Assembly (NCBI RefSeq): GCF_024323335.1
Contig: NC_066579.1
Span: 237,139,475-237,203,474, forward strand
Reading direction: 5' to 3'
Origin: Lathyrus oleraceus
Taxonomy: Eukaryota > Streptophyta > Magnoliopsida > Fabales > Fabaceae
DNA length: 64,000 nucleotides
Positions 10,248-20,835 of the stretch are shown piece by piece; within the stretch, counting starts at the first letter, position 1; each line of letters opens with the position of its first letter. Below the pieces are notes generated by a model. That model was not told the DNA's origin. It ran no database searches and worked only from the letters and a program-made list of their open reading frames with translations. The position numbers and the translations under genes were made by a program.

Positions 10248-10655
10248 CTTGTTGTTCTTCCGGAGAGATCAGGTTTTCCAAATGTATATTTGCTAAGATC
10301 CATCTTAGAAATCAATAAAGTGGTATGATTCAACATATACTGTCTTAGTCGGCGAGCAGCCCAAGCCAAAGCACAGCAAGCTTTCTCGAGCTGTGAGTAT
10401 CTTGTTTCACAGTCGGTACCTTTTGCTAAGGTAGTATATTGCATGCTCTTTTCGACCAGACTCGTCATGTTGCCCCAACACACACCCTATTGAATTTTCT
10501 AACACGGTCAAATACATGATTAGAGGTCTTCCTTCAACTGGTGGCATCAGATTTATAGGTTCTTGGAGATACTTCTTGATTTTGTCAAAAGCTTCTTGAC
10601 ATTCATCATTCCATATTATCTCTTGATTTTTCCTCAATAATGTTCTTGTCTACTT
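10244..10655 (-). pseudogene. Remnant of RT connection/RNase H domain (nested element)
   Basis: Two overlapping frames (10407-10637 and 10244-10483) match the end of RT and the start of RNase H in Ogre-1 (19057-19480): a W-N-D/E-C-Q-E-A-F-D-K pattern, then GCVLGQHDESG, YYLSK, and DCETRYSQLEKACCALAWA. A frameshift of about two bases separates the frames at about 10430. The sequence stops where the second RNase H should begin and joins the integrase tail. Upstream (about 10640-10655) it joins the acidic linker, so the whole polymerase core with its YVDD motif is deleted. Confidence 0.8.
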
Positions 10656-10812
10656 TAGTACCCAGATTTACAATTTCAATTGATTATTCCTGCGGCTGTA
10701 TGGTCTTTTCTTCTTGCAGTGACAGTCTGGCAAGTTCCCCAGGGACTTCACAATCTTCCTCACCTCCATCCTCGGCTTGGTAGATCGGATTTTCAAAGTC
10801 ATAATGAACAGT
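10656..10812 (-). pseudogene. Acidic linker preceding RT (nested element)
   Basis: A short acidic segment (ending LSLQEEKTIQPQE, then a stop and a VNLG motif) matches the acidic stretch that precedes RT in Ogre-1 and Ogre-2 (there DEKTIQPFEEQ..VNLG). This is all that is left between gag and the RNase H remnant. No protease motif (DTG) is present between 10656 and 11030. Confidence 0.65.
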
Positions 10813-11030
10813 AGCAGAGTTATTACCAACAGGATCCAGAGTGGATATGGATCGGCAAATTGTTACGTGAGTGTGTGCAAGAAAACATAGCTTATTTGAA
10901 AGATGACAGGAAAGATAAAGAGCGCAATATTTGAATGCAAAAAGGTCCATTGATTTATTGAATGTGAATATGCTTATAAAAATGACAAAATCTTTAACAA
11001 AATTTAATACATTAAAATAAGCAATAACAA

Positions 11031-12140
11031 TTACTCCTGACTAAAGGAAATCAGGATAGTGTCTTCAGCCTTCCAATTATTGAGTCTGTCACCAATTGTT
11101 GGGAAAATCCAGCTATCCAAGTCACAATCGTTATCAGCATCTTCCACGGCCTTGACAGTCTCGTCATGGTTATGCAGAGGAGCAGTGATGACATTAGGAG
11201 TCTCTGGAGGATCAGAGGTAGCTGCCTGTATCTTTCCACTTCGAATGCCGCGTTCGACATGCTCACCTGTTAATATAAGTTCAGTGAAACCCGATGAGGA
11301 ACTTCTCAATAGATGGCTGTAGAATGGTCCAGTCAGTGTGCTCATGAACATGTCCACTAATTCTCGATCAGTCATGGGGGGTTTGACTCTGCCAGCCAAA
11401 TCTCTCCATTTTTGAGCATATTCTTTGAAGCTTTCTTTAGATCCCATAGTCATATTTTGCAACTGTAGCCGAGTAGGTGCCAACTCAGAATTATACTGGT
11501 AATGCTTGTAGAAAGCTGTCGCTAAGTCAGTCCAGGTGTGGATGTTAGAGCTCTCGAGCTGATAATACCACTCTAACTGTGTGCCAGACAGACTCTCTTG
11601 GAAGAAATGGATCCATAGCTTCCTATCAGTGGTATACGGCTGAATCTTTCTCGCATAAGCTCTCAGATGCATCTGAGGACAAGACACACCATCATACTTA
11701 GTGAAAGCAGGGACTTTGAATTTGCGGGGAATGATCACATCAGAGACCAGACCCAAGCTTTCAAAATCCAGACTGGGCGCCTTCTGACCCTCCATAGCTA
11801 GCATACGTTCTTCCAGCAACTTATACTTATCATCTTTTGGAGAGTACTGTTCATTTTCATAATCTTCATCGTCGTCCTCATGGTTGAAAGGGTCAGCATT
11901 TTCATCTTCCGAATCATTTTCTGTCCCCTCTTCTCGATCCTTCGGAATCCTAATCTTGACTCCTGTAACCTGTCCTTTAAGCCTTCTTCCCGGGTTAATG
12001 TAACTCACAGGTTTCTTGTCTTTCTTCTTCTCGAGCAAGAGAGCCTTCAGTTCCTCCTGCCCCTTGGATAAGTTCAAGATCATCTCCTGGAAATGAGCAT
12101 TCTGAGCCTGGAGATCTTTGACAGTTTGTTTGAGGTCCAT
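11031..12140 (-). CDS. Gag polyprotein of the nested Tat-type element
   Basis: This is an open 369-residue Gag-like protein. Residues 1-50 form a predicted coiled coil (heptad-like L/Q/K pattern), followed by an acidic stretch (about 70-105). The capsid-type retrotransposon gag domain follows (about 135-290), with the patterns KFKVPAFTKYDG, WYYQLES, FKEYAQKWRDLAGRVKPPM and FMSTLTGPFYSHLL. The C-terminal part shows no CCHC zinc knuckle. The start is the first ATG of the frame and lies about 760 bases downstream of the primer site, a plausible leader length. It is the only intact long gene of the element, as expected for a derivative that supplies or uses Gag but borrows polymerase. Confidence 0.87.
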   Translation of the reverse strand: MDLKQTVKDLQAQNAHFQEMILNLSKGQEELKALLLEKKKDKKPVSYINPGRRLKGQVTGVKIRIPKDREEGTENDSEDENADPFNHEDDDEDYENEQYSPKDDKYKLLEERMLAMEGQKAPSLDFESLGLVSDVIIPRKFKVPAFTKYDGVSCPQMHLRAYARKIQPYTTDRKLWIHFFQESLSGTQLEWYYQLESSNIHTWTDLATAFYKHYQYNSELAPTRLQLQNMTMGSKESFKEYAQKWRDLAGRVKPPMTDRELVDMFMSTLTGPFYSHLLRSSSSGFTELILTGEHVERGIRSGKIQAATSDPPETPNVITAPLHNHDETVKAVEDADNDCDLDSWIFPTIGDRLNNWKAEDTILISFSQE

Positions 12141-12901
12141 TTTTCTGTTTGCAGGAAAACCGTGAGAACATTGATCCCTTTAGAGTACCTGTTATGCAAT
12201 GTTATGTTATGCTATGCAATGTATGAAATGTTTTCAATGTTTAAAGTCCTTGAAATGGTTAGTACAATGCCATGATGTTATGATGTTATGATGTTATGTA
12301 AATAACAAACACAAGCAAGTCACACAACAATCATTCCTAGGTTTTAAGGCTTGCATGAGTTCCATAGGTAAGTACCCTCCCCACTGAAGTTTGGTTGGTT
12401 CAACCTGTCCTAGAATAGTAACCGGGTTCTAGAAGGATCTCAAATCATTGACTTTCCTTTAAGTCCACTTCAGTGCAACACCAAGTGGTTGACCGAAGCT
12501 TCCCTAAAGTCCAATCTCAAAGAGTGTAGTATCGAGTCTCAACCAACCTCAGTCGGAACCGAAGTCAGTTATCTCACTACTTTCTAATGGCTAGGATGAG
12601 TCAATTAGGGTTCTAAAGGTCTGGTTAATGCTTTGATGACACCACGCGGAAGCCAAATTTTTCCTCAAGTAAACATGAGGAACATCAGGACATCCAAAGT
12701 GTCACATTAACCGTAGCCATCATTTTGACCATTCCAGTATACGCCGGATAGTCGCGATGATCTTTTGCTACTTATCTAAGGTACACTAGATCCGGGTGTA
12801 GGATCTTTCACTCAAGCATAAAATACCCAAGCAATCCCCTAAAAGTAAATCAGACAATTTAAATAAGTGATCTTGTTTTTAAGGTAACCTCTCTTTAATA
12901 A
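12141..12901 (-). other. Leader of the nested element between primer site and gag
   Basis: This non-coding leader probably carries the packaging signal. At about 12185-12300 it has many TTATG/CATAAC words (ATGTTATGATGTTATG-like on the plus strand). I see no gene. Confidence 0.6.
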
Positions 12902-12919
12902 TCCCCAACAGAGTCGCCA
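12902..12919 (-). other. Primer binding site of the nested element (tRNA-Arg type)
   Basis: On the minus strand TGGCGACTCTGTTGGGGA lies four bases from the end of the 5' LTR. It matches the tRNA-Arg primer site described for Ogre/Tat elements, apart from one or two positions. Confidence 0.85.
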
Positions 12920-12923
12920 GTTC

Positions 12924-14852
12924 TGTCATACGGTGAACTGACTTGGTGTGTTTTTGCTTTGGAAAGCAAATGTCGCGGATAGCAAGAGTCGCCACCGACT
13001 TTTCTTTTATCCCATAAGGAAAGGTGGAAAAGAACAGGAAAGACCTTAATTAGATTTTGGGTTCGGGAGGTACATTATACAAAGGGAAGGTGTTAGCACC
13101 CTTTGTATCCATGGTTATCCATGGGCTCTTAATTGCTAGATCACTTATGTTTTTTTGAAAAAGTGTTTGTGAATTGCTTAAAAAAATGTTTTGAAAAGAG
13201 AGTTTAACTTTGTAATGATTCTTGTACGAATGTATACAAAGTATTTATCTCGTTTAATTTTGAAAGCGGTTTAGAAAAATATAACTTGGCAATGATTCTA
13301 GTACGAATGTATACCAAGTGGTGATTTTCTAGTATTTGCAAAGTGTGAGGTATGGAAAATGTTTTAGGTTGTGAGCCAGCAATTAAGAGTTATACCCACC
13401 CAAGGTCTTTATGGGCATTTCCTATCCTTATGCGGGTAAAACTGTCCTTACTATTGAGAAGTAAGTAGCCTTATCCCTTTGGATGTAAAAGGGTCATCGT
13501 AGGGTCATCGATTGGTCATTGAAGGCAACATTTGTAAGGATACCTTAGCATTCGGAGGGACGATCATCATTTAACCGTAGGCTACACCGAAGGGTCATCG
13601 AGGGACAAAATCATATATTCGAAGGAAACATCCGAGGGACTATGATTTATTTTATAGGGATATGATGATTTAATCGAAGGGTCTTTGCTAAGTATATCCC
13701 CATTTTCGCGGGACATGACCGTAATACCGTAATACCGTAAGGCAATAAAGAGAGGTCCAAGATCACATATTCAAAGGCAATATTTTACAATCAATTAGGT
13801 AGTTGTAATCAATTAGGTAATTAGGTCCACATTAAAATCAATTAGGTAATTAGGGTGAATCTCCACAAGGGTATCCCACAAATAAAGTGGAATACCTAGC
13901 AAGCTACCTTCTCCGGGAGTATGTGAACCCTTACAAAATTCAGCAAACAGGTCAGAATACCAAATCAGGGTGCGGTCAAGAGTTGCACCCAACAAAAGGC
14001 ATCACAACAGAAATAGTGTTAGGCAAATACTGCATGATTACAATAAAACAGATCAGATAAGCAAGAATCAGAACGAAAAGAATCAACGACTGTCACGTTC
14101 GCTTCTGTCTCGCCTAGCGATGGCTTAGCGAATGCTCGCTACATGCTCGCTTAGCGATGTGCTAGCGAGCGGCTGCGGGTTCTGGTTTTAATAACAGTAC
14201 ATTTCCAGAAAGCTCCAAACCCTATGGCATCCATTACAGAGATTACATGGTTAAACATTCAAGATATTCATAATACTTAAATTCACATGCAAAACTTAAG
14301 ATATTTTTATAAATTCAATCATAATGCCAATGCAAATTAAGAACATAAAGTGGTAATAGTAATGCAAACCTGTTTGCAATTGAATTGCAACCTTGAATTG
14401 GCAAGTCACTCTTAGGGTTGGCGCCGGATTGAGTTGGGCGGAGGTAACCTTGGTGCAGATGAGTTTCCTTCAGGGTTTCCTTTAGGGTTGCTCTGAATTC
14501 TCTGGGTTAGCCTCCAGGGTTTGTTGTGCCTTCTCTCTCTCTCCCGTTTTTGTTTTCCTTTTTTTTGACTGAAGTGTTGGTATTTATAATGCTTTTTCGT
14601 GACCTAATGGGCTCAGAATGAGGCCCTGAATTTTCTGGTATTCGCAAGCTTCGCTAGGCGAGTGGCGTAGCGAAGGGTTCGCTAGGCGAAGGAGTTGCTC
14701 GCCTAGCGAGCATGCCAGTTTGGGCCATTTTCTGGATTTGGCCATCTGTGAGCTGGGTCTTTGTTCCTTTAAGATCAATGCTTTAAAAAAATAAGTTGGA
14801 GTGCCTTAAAAAATGCCTTGTAACATTAACGGGCAAATTTTGGGGTGCAACA
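12924..14852 (-). repeat. 5' LTR of the nested Tat-type element
   Basis: At 1929 bp it is the same length as the 3' LTR. U3 (14852 down to about 14560) contains perfect short hairpins TTCGC-TAG-GCGAA (14678-14690) and GCTCGC-CTA-GCGAGC (14697-14711), about 90-125 bp upstream of the TATA box. The transcribed part has related hairpins such as TCGC-CTA-GCGA (14110-14120) and TCGC-TTA-GCGA (14147-14157). A copy of the primer-site core is at 12985-12994 and a GGTGTTAGCACC hairpin is at 13089-13100. Confidence 0.93.
14581..14588 (-). promoter_or_regulatory. TATA box of the nested element promoter
   Basis: TATAAATA on the minus strand, preceded by the GC-rich hairpin cluster and followed by a long purine-rich stretch. 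This is the 5' LTR copy and so would drive the genomic RNA. Confidence 0.65.
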
Positions 14853-14857
14853 CCAGG
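14853..14857 (+). repeat. Target site duplication, right copy
   Basis: CCAGG, identical to 5459-5463. It directly follows the nested LTR and restores the Copia A gag frame. Confidence 0.93.
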
Positions 14858-15844
14858 TCGAAACAGAAGACGCTGATGACTCTGAGCAGGAAGATTCTGA
14901 CGATGAGAAAGAATTATCCCTTCTGACCAGAAGAGTAAAACAACTCTGTAGAAAGAGGAATAATAACTTCAGGAGACCAAGACCTAGAGGGGACCGATCA
15001 GAATTAACCTCAAAAGGTAAATCTAACAAAGATGTTACTTGTTATGAATGTAAAGAAACAGGTCACTACAGAAACGAATGTCCCAAGTTAAAGAAAGACA
15101 GTTCCAGAAAAGAGAACTTCAAGAAAAATTCCCTCAGAACCAAAAAGGGATTGATGGCTACATGGGATGACAGCGAGTCTGACTCATCAGAATCAGACTC
15201 TGATGAACAGGCAAATGTGGCACTCATGGCTACCACATCCAAGAACACTTCAGATGAAGAATCTGAATTAGAAGAGGTATTTTCTGAACTCTCTCGATCT
15301 GACCTAGAATCATGTCTGTATGAAACTCTAAGCTCATCTCAGAAACTCAAACAAAAATTTAAAGCTATAAAAGGTGTTCTTGAAGAAACATTAGAAGAAT
15401 GTGGCAAACTTGAGATAACAATTTTAGAACTAAAAGATGAAAAAAGAACCTTGACATTAGAAAGAGATGCAACAAAGAAAAATTGCTCAAAACTTGAAGA
15501 AGCGTTATCTCAAGCTCCACAAACTTCAAACACAATAATTTATAAATATGAAAAATCTTTTCAAAAGTTTCTGAAAAATGGGATAGGGAGGAGCATAATG
15601 GCATCCATGATTTATGGAGTCAGTCAGAACAATAGAAGAGGAATTGGGTATGATCCTAATGAAGATAAAACTTCTACTAATGACCAACCTAAATCTCCTT
15701 TTTCATATCACTATACACATACACACGAGCAACAATTTAATAATGCTAGAAAACCCAAAGTGTTAAGAAACTCTGGGAAAACTAATCACAAAGGACCCAA
15801 AAGACTCTGGGTACCAAAGGATAAGATTGTTTATGTTGCAGATA
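14858..15844 (+). pseudogene. Copia A gag, C-terminal part with zinc knuckle
   Basis: This is the continuation of the gag interrupted at 5463. An acidic stretch and a basic RRPRPRG region come first, then a CCHC zinc knuckle (CYECKETGHYRNEC, C-x2-C-x4-H-x4-C, at 15040-15081) that binds RNA. Ser/Asp-rich and coiled-coil segments follow. The frame stays open to 15945, but beyond about 15844 the protease is read in another frame, so a frameshift separates gag from pol. In the SIRE/Maximus lineage gag and pol usually form one long frame, so this shift is probably damage. Confidence 0.85.
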
Positions 15845-16141
15845 TCTTATGCAGCAGAGTTAAAACACCAGTCATGGTACCTGGACTCTGGATGCTCGCG
15901 ACACATGACGGGAAGAAAGTCTATGTTCCAAAGCCTGGAACTTAAAGATGCTGGTTTCGTAGGCTTCGAAGGAGATCAGAAAGGAAGGATCAGAGGCTCC
16001 AGAACTATTGGTAATGGTACTCTTCCCTCTATATCTGATGTGTTATATGTAGAAGGATTAATGCATAATCTGTTATCAATAATTCAATTAAGTGATAACG
16101 GATATGATGTAATCTTTAATCAAAAACATGTAAAGCCATAA
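15845..16141 (+). pseudogene. Copia A protease
   Basis: An aspartic protease of copia type: WYLDSGCSRHMTG with the catalytic D-S-G, a glycine-rich central part and the conserved end I-S-D-V-L-Y-V..L-x-x-N-L-L-S-I. It would cut the Gag-Pol polyprotein inside the particle. It is in a different frame from gag and ends at a stop at 16139-16141, after which the link to integrase is again out of frame. Confidence 0.82.
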
Positions 16142-16189
16142 ATCAAAACAATGGTTCTGCCCTATTCACTGGTAAGAGGAAAAAAATAT

Positions 16190-17090
16190 TTATAAAATAA
16201 ATCTTTCTGATTTAAAAGAACAAAATGTGAAATGTCTGATGTCTGTTCACGAAGAGCAATGGGTATGGCATAGACGCTTGGGCCACATTAGTATGAGAAA
16301 ATTATCTCAGCTAAATAAACTCGAGTTAGTCAGAGGTCTACCTAAGCTGAAGTTTTCTTCAGATGCTCTATGTGAAGCATGTCAGAAAGGAAAATTTTCA
16401 AAATCATCTTTCAAAAAGAAAAATATTGTTTCTACCTCTAAGCCTCTGGAACTTCTTCACATTGATTTATTTGGTCCTGTGAAAACAACATCAGTCAATG
16501 GAAAGAAGTATGGACTAGTCATTGTTGATGATTTCAGTCGCTGGACATAGGTAAAATTCTTAAAGCACAAGAGTGAGTCTCACTCTGTATTCACTAGCTT
16601 CTGTTCCAAAGTGCAAAACGAATTTGACTCTAAAATCATTAGAGTCAGAAGTGATCATGGTGGGGAATTTGAAAATAAATTTTTTGAGGAATTATTTGAC
16701 TCTAATGGAATATCCCATGATTTCTCATGCCCTAGAACTCCACAACAAAATGGAGTTGTAGAGAGGAAGAATATGACACTCCAAGAGATGGCCAGAACCA
16801 TGATCAATGAAACAAATGTGGCTAAGCACTTTTGGGCTGAAGCTGTAAATACAGCGTGTTACATTCAGAATAGAATCTCCATAAGACCTATTCTGGAGAA
16901 GACTCCTTATGAACTGTGTAAAGGAAGAAAACCAGTCATTTCTTATTTTCATCCTTTTGGATGTTCCTATTTTATTTTAAATACTAAAGAACATCTGAAC
17001 AAGTTTGATTCCAAAGCACAAAAAGGCATTAAGTTATGATACTCAGGACGCTCTAAAGGCTACAGAATATACAATACAGAGGGAAGATGT
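16190..17090 (+). pseudogene. Copia A integrase, truncated
   Basis: The HHCC zinc-binding region is seen as WHRRLGHISMRKL with CEACQKGK (about 16265-16390). The catalytic core has the first Asp in LLHIDLFGP, the second in RSDHGGEFE and the Glu in NGVVERKN (about 16450-16770). The frame is broken by a stop at about 16550 (after DDFSRWT) and again at 17037-17039. The C-terminal part is cut at the junction with Ogre-1 near 17090. Order before RT is the Ty1/copia arrangement. Confidence 0.85.
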
Positions 17091-17125
17091 TTCTTTTTCA
17101 ACTTAGCGAGTTGTTCTTTTTCTTT

Positions 17126-19050
17126 TTAGGCGAAGTATTTCTTGACTACATTTGCGTTCACAGGACGAGTGAACTCTTCACCATCCATAGTTGTAAGTAT
17201 TAATGCACCGCTTGAAAAGGCTCTCTTAACAACATATGGGCCTTCATAATTAGGAGTCCACTTTCCTCTAGAGTCTGGTTTGAACGATAAAATATTCTTG
17301 AGCACAAGGTCACCTTTTCTGAATACACGAGGTTTGACCTTCTTATCAAAAGCTTTCTTCATCCTTTGCTGATACAACTGACCATAACACATGGAAATTA
17401 ATCTCTTCTCTTCAATCAAATTCAACTGGACAAACCTAGTCTGACACCATTCAGCCTCAGTCAACTTGGCTTCCATGAGCACTTGCAATGAAGGAATCTC
17501 AACCTCTACGGGGAGTACTGCTTCCATACCATACCCAAGTGAGAAAGGGGTTGCCCCTGTTGAAGTGCAGACAAATGTATGATACCCATGCAAAGAAAAC
17601 AGGAGTATCTCATGCCAATCCTTGTATGTGACAACCATCTTCTGGATAATCTTCTTAATGTTCTTGTTTGCAGCTTCCACATCCACATTCATCTTGGGTC
17701 TGTAGGGAGAAGAATTATGATGTGCAATCTTGAAGTCTTTGCAAAGAGCTTCCACCATATTATTATTCAAGTTCAATCCATTGTCAGTAATGATCTTACT
17801 TAACACACCATAACGACATATAATCTGATTCTTGATAAACCTTACAACAACTTGCTTGGTTACATTTGCATATGATGTCGCTTCAACCCATTTTGTGAAG
17901 TAGTCAATTGCCACCAAAATGAAACGATGTCCATTCGAAGCTTTGGGCTCAATCATCCCAATCATATCAATTCCCCGCATGGAAAAAGGCCATGGGGAAG
18001 ATATAACATTCAATAGTGTCGGAGGAACATGAATCTTATCGGCATAAATTTGACACTTGTGGCACTTCTTCACAAATTTGCAACAGTCAGATTCCATTGT
18101 CAGCCAATAGTAACTTGCTCGCAACATCTTCTTCGCCATTGCATGTCCATTGGAATGAGTACCAAAGGAACCTTTGTGCCCTTCGGACATCAACAAGTCT
18201 GCTTCGTGTCTATCCACGCATCTGAGCAAAACCATGTCAAAGTTTCTCTTGTATAGTATATCACTATTCAAGTAGAAATTACCGGCTAATCTTCTCAAAG
18301 TCTTCTTATCTTTCAAAGATGCCCCAGGCGGGTAAATATGACTTTGGAGGAAACATTTGATGTCATAATACCACGGCTTCTCGTCTTCAATCTCTTCAAC
18401 AGCAAACACATGAGCTTGCCTATCAAGACGCATCACAGACAAATTAGGAACTTCATTCCAATACTTCACTATAATTATTGATGCCAATGTTGCAAGAGCA
18501 TTTGCCATCCGATTTTCATCTCGAGGGATATGATGAAACTCAACCTTTGTAAAGAAAGTTGAAATCCTCCTCGCATAATCTCTATATGGTATTAAACCGG
18601 GTTGATTTGTCTCCCATTCTCCTTTGATTTGATTCACAACCAAAGCCGAATCACCGAAGACATCCAAATACTTAATTCTGAGATTCATGGCCTCTTCAAG
18701 CCCCATAATGCAAGCTTCATATTCTGCCATGTTGTTTGTACACTTGAAAGTCAATCTAGTTGTAATGGTAGATGTGTGCCTTTAGAAGTAATGAATACTG
18801 CCCCAATTCCATTTCCATATTGATTAACAACTCCATCAAATACCATGCCCCAACGGGAACCAGGTTTTGGCCCTTCTTCAAGCAATGGTTCATCACAATC
18901 TTTCATTTTCAAGTACAAAATATCTTCATCAGGAAAATCATACTGCACCAACTGATAATCTTTAATTGATTGGTGAGCCAAATGGTCAGCCAAGATACTA
19001 CCCTTGATTGCTTTCTAAAATCGGTATTCGATATCATACTCTGATAACAA
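17126..19050 (-). pseudogene. Ogre-1 second RNase H and integrase
   Basis: The open 542-codon frame at 17126-18754 holds the end of an archaeal-type RNase H (NNMAEYEACIMGLE with catalytic Glu, GDSALVVNQ with Asp, DENRMANALA with Asp). Integrase follows: HHCC finger (H..H at about residues 190-200, CHKCQ at about 230), core with D in GIDMIG, D in TDNG, E in the DVEAANKN segment, and the C-terminal GKWTPNYEGPYVV module. The beginning of the RNase H (catalytic Asp in VFDGVVNQYGNG) lies in another frame at 18751-18993, so a frameshift near 18752 splits it. Stops also lie at about 19017 and 19054. Tat-clade elements are known to carry this additional RNase H. Confidence 0.87.
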
Positions 19051-19056
19051 CATCTG

Positions 19057-20587
19057 CTAACGGGAAACCCTCCCAATTAAAGTAGGATTCTCAAATATAT
19101 ACTTGATTGGATCCATTTTGGATATCAACCAAGTGGTATGATTCAACATATATTGGCGCAGACGCTTAGCAGCCCAATCCAATGCGCAACAAGTTTTCTC
19201 AAGCATAGGATACCGAGTCTCACAGTCGGTGAACTTCTTACTGAGGTAGTAAATTGCAAATTCTTTCTTTCCAGTCTCATCTTGCTGACTAAGAACACAA
19301 CCCATACTCTCATCAAGCACAACCAAATACATGATCAACAGTCTTCCTTCAACAGGTGGAGACAAAATCGGAGGTTCAAGCAAATATTCCTTGATACTGT
19401 TAAAAGCTTTCTGGCAGTCTTCGGTCCAATCACAAGACTGATCTTTCCGAAGAATCTTGAATATAGGCGCACATGTGGCAGTCATGTGGGAAATGAATCT
19501 GGAAATATAATTCAAGCGACCGAGAAAACCTCTGACTTGCTTCTCAGTTTTGGGCGCAGGCATCTCTTGTATTGCTTTGACCTTGGCAGGATCAACTTCA
19601 ATACCCTTCTCGCTGACAATAAAGCCCATCAACTTACTAGAACGAACACCAAAAGTACACTTATTGGGATTCAAGTGGAGTTTATATTTCCTCAAATGCT
19701 GGAATAGCTTCAACAAATGCTCAACATGTTCCTCTTCATTAATTGATTTAGCAATCATGTCATCGACATAAACTTCAATCTCTTTATGCATCATATCATG
19801 AAAACGAGTAGTCATTACTCTCTGGTATGTTGCACCAACATTCTTCAAACCAAAAGGCATGACTCTATAGCAGAATGTTCCCCAAGGTGTAATGAATGTG
19901 GTCTTCTCCATATCTTCGGGTGCCATCTTGATCTAATTATATTCGGAAAATTCATCCATAAACGAAAAGACTTTGAATTTAGCAGTATTGTCTACCAACA
20001 TATCAATGTGTGGCAGAGGGAAATCATCTTTCGGACTGACTTTATTCAAATCTCTATAGTCAACACACATGCAGACTTTTCCATCTTTCTTCGGCATTGG
20101 CACAATATTGGCCACCCAATGAGGATACTCAGGGGTTACAAGGAAACCGACATCAATCTGCTTATGCACTTCCTCTTTGATCTTCACAACCATATCAGGA
20201 TGCGTTCTTCTCAACTTCTGCTTGACTGGAGGGCATTCTGGCTTCAACGATAATCTATGCTCCACAATCTCAGAATCCAACCCAGGCATGTCTTGATAGG
20301 ACCAAGAAAACACATCTGAATACTCTCGAAGAAGATCAATCAACCCCTTCTTGACATCTGGACACAGTCGAGACCAAATCTTGACTTCCTTCACATCATC
20401 CTCGGAACCCAAATTGACTAACTCGACCTGCTCTTCGAATGGCTGAATGGTCTTTTCATCTTGCTCAAGAAGATGAGATAATTCATCACTCACTTCTACA
20501 TCACTCTCCTTCTCGGCCTCAAACACAGGGAATTCAAAATTTGGAGAAGGAGAAGGGTCATTGTATTCAATGGGGTTAGGAACCAAC
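19057..20587 (-). pseudogene. Ogre-1 reverse transcriptase and first RNase H
   Basis: One frame with a single nonsense codon (TAG at 19933-19935, where Ogre-2 has CAG). In order: an acidic linker (DEKTIQPFEEQ), RT fingers (VCMCVDYRDLNK, PLPHIDMLVD), the catalytic YVDD (EVYVDDMIAKS), thumb and connection (GFLGRLNYISRFI), and a gypsy-type RNase H (YYLSKKFTDCETRYPMLEK, RLRQYML). It would copy genomic RNA into DNA. The frame opens directly at the 3' splice site, not at an ATG, so expression depends on splicing or on a polyprotein. Confidence 0.88.
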
Positions 20588-20835
20588 CTGCATAATGATT
20601 TGATATTTCGATTTTAGAGAAGTTAATTTGTGCCCAATATTATGCAGATGGAGAATTATATTGTTTTTTTTTTGTGATTACCATTTTCAGAATAAAGCAA
20701 AAAGTAAAAAACAAACATCATAGATGTGGATGAATAAAATTAATTTTATTGATGATCAATTTGAAAATGCCCAAATAATGTTCACTTCTCCCTTAGGCAT
20801 AGGAGAAGGATTTTATAACATACAAAAGCAATTAC
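20588..20835 (-). other. Putative intron between protease and RT (Ogre-1)
   Basis: On the minus strand the protease frame reaches TCT-AA and then GTAATTG (5' site, G at 20835). About 248 bases later an AT-rich stretch ends TTATGCAG (G at 20588) before GTTGGTTCC. Removing it joins the two frames in phase; without splicing the codon after AAG is a stop (TAA at 20832-20834). Ogre-2 has the same sites at 43053 and 42795. Splicing of an intron at this place is experimentally known for Ogre. Confidence 0.78.

Larger units (their letters stand above)
5464..14852 (-). mobile_element. Complete nested Tat-type Ty3/gypsy element with deleted pol
   Basis: The 9389-bp minus-strand element has 1929-bp LTRs at both ends, a 5-bp target duplication, a tRNA-Arg-type primer site next to the right (5') LTR and a polypurine tract next to the left (3') LTR. 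By eye the LTRs differ at about 17 positions with no length change (about 0.9%), so the insertion is fairly young. Gag is open. Protease, the RT core, and the second RNase H with the front of integrase are missing, leaving gag, an acidic linker, a piece of RNase H and the end of integrase. This looks like a non-autonomous derivative moved by proteins from a relative. Confidence 0.9.
3657..17090 (+). mobile_element. Copia A: truncated SIRE/Maximus-type Ty1/copia element, interrupted
   Basis: This is a plus-strand copia element: 5' LTR, initiator-Met primer site, gag with zinc knuckle, protease and integrase. The domain order PR-INT is diagnostic of Ty1/copia. It is inserted in an Ogre-like LTR fragment. 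Its gag is split by the 9389-bp Tat-type element at 5464-14852 with a 5-bp duplication, after which gag resumes in the same frame. The right side ends inside the C-terminal part of integrase near 17090 and joins Ogre-1 internal sequence directly. RT, RNase H, any envelope-like ORF and the 3' LTR are absent from the window. Confidence 0.88.

Noticed and set aside
12902..12919. tRNA-Arg gene fragments at primer sites (also 26579 and 47648)
   Set aside because: Only the complement of the tRNA 3' end is present, at the exact LTR-adjacent position; there is no tRNA body.
19138..19707. 189-codon plus-strand ORF
   Set aside because: It is the antisense shadow of Ogre-1 RT-RNase H, whose domains are clear on the minus strand.
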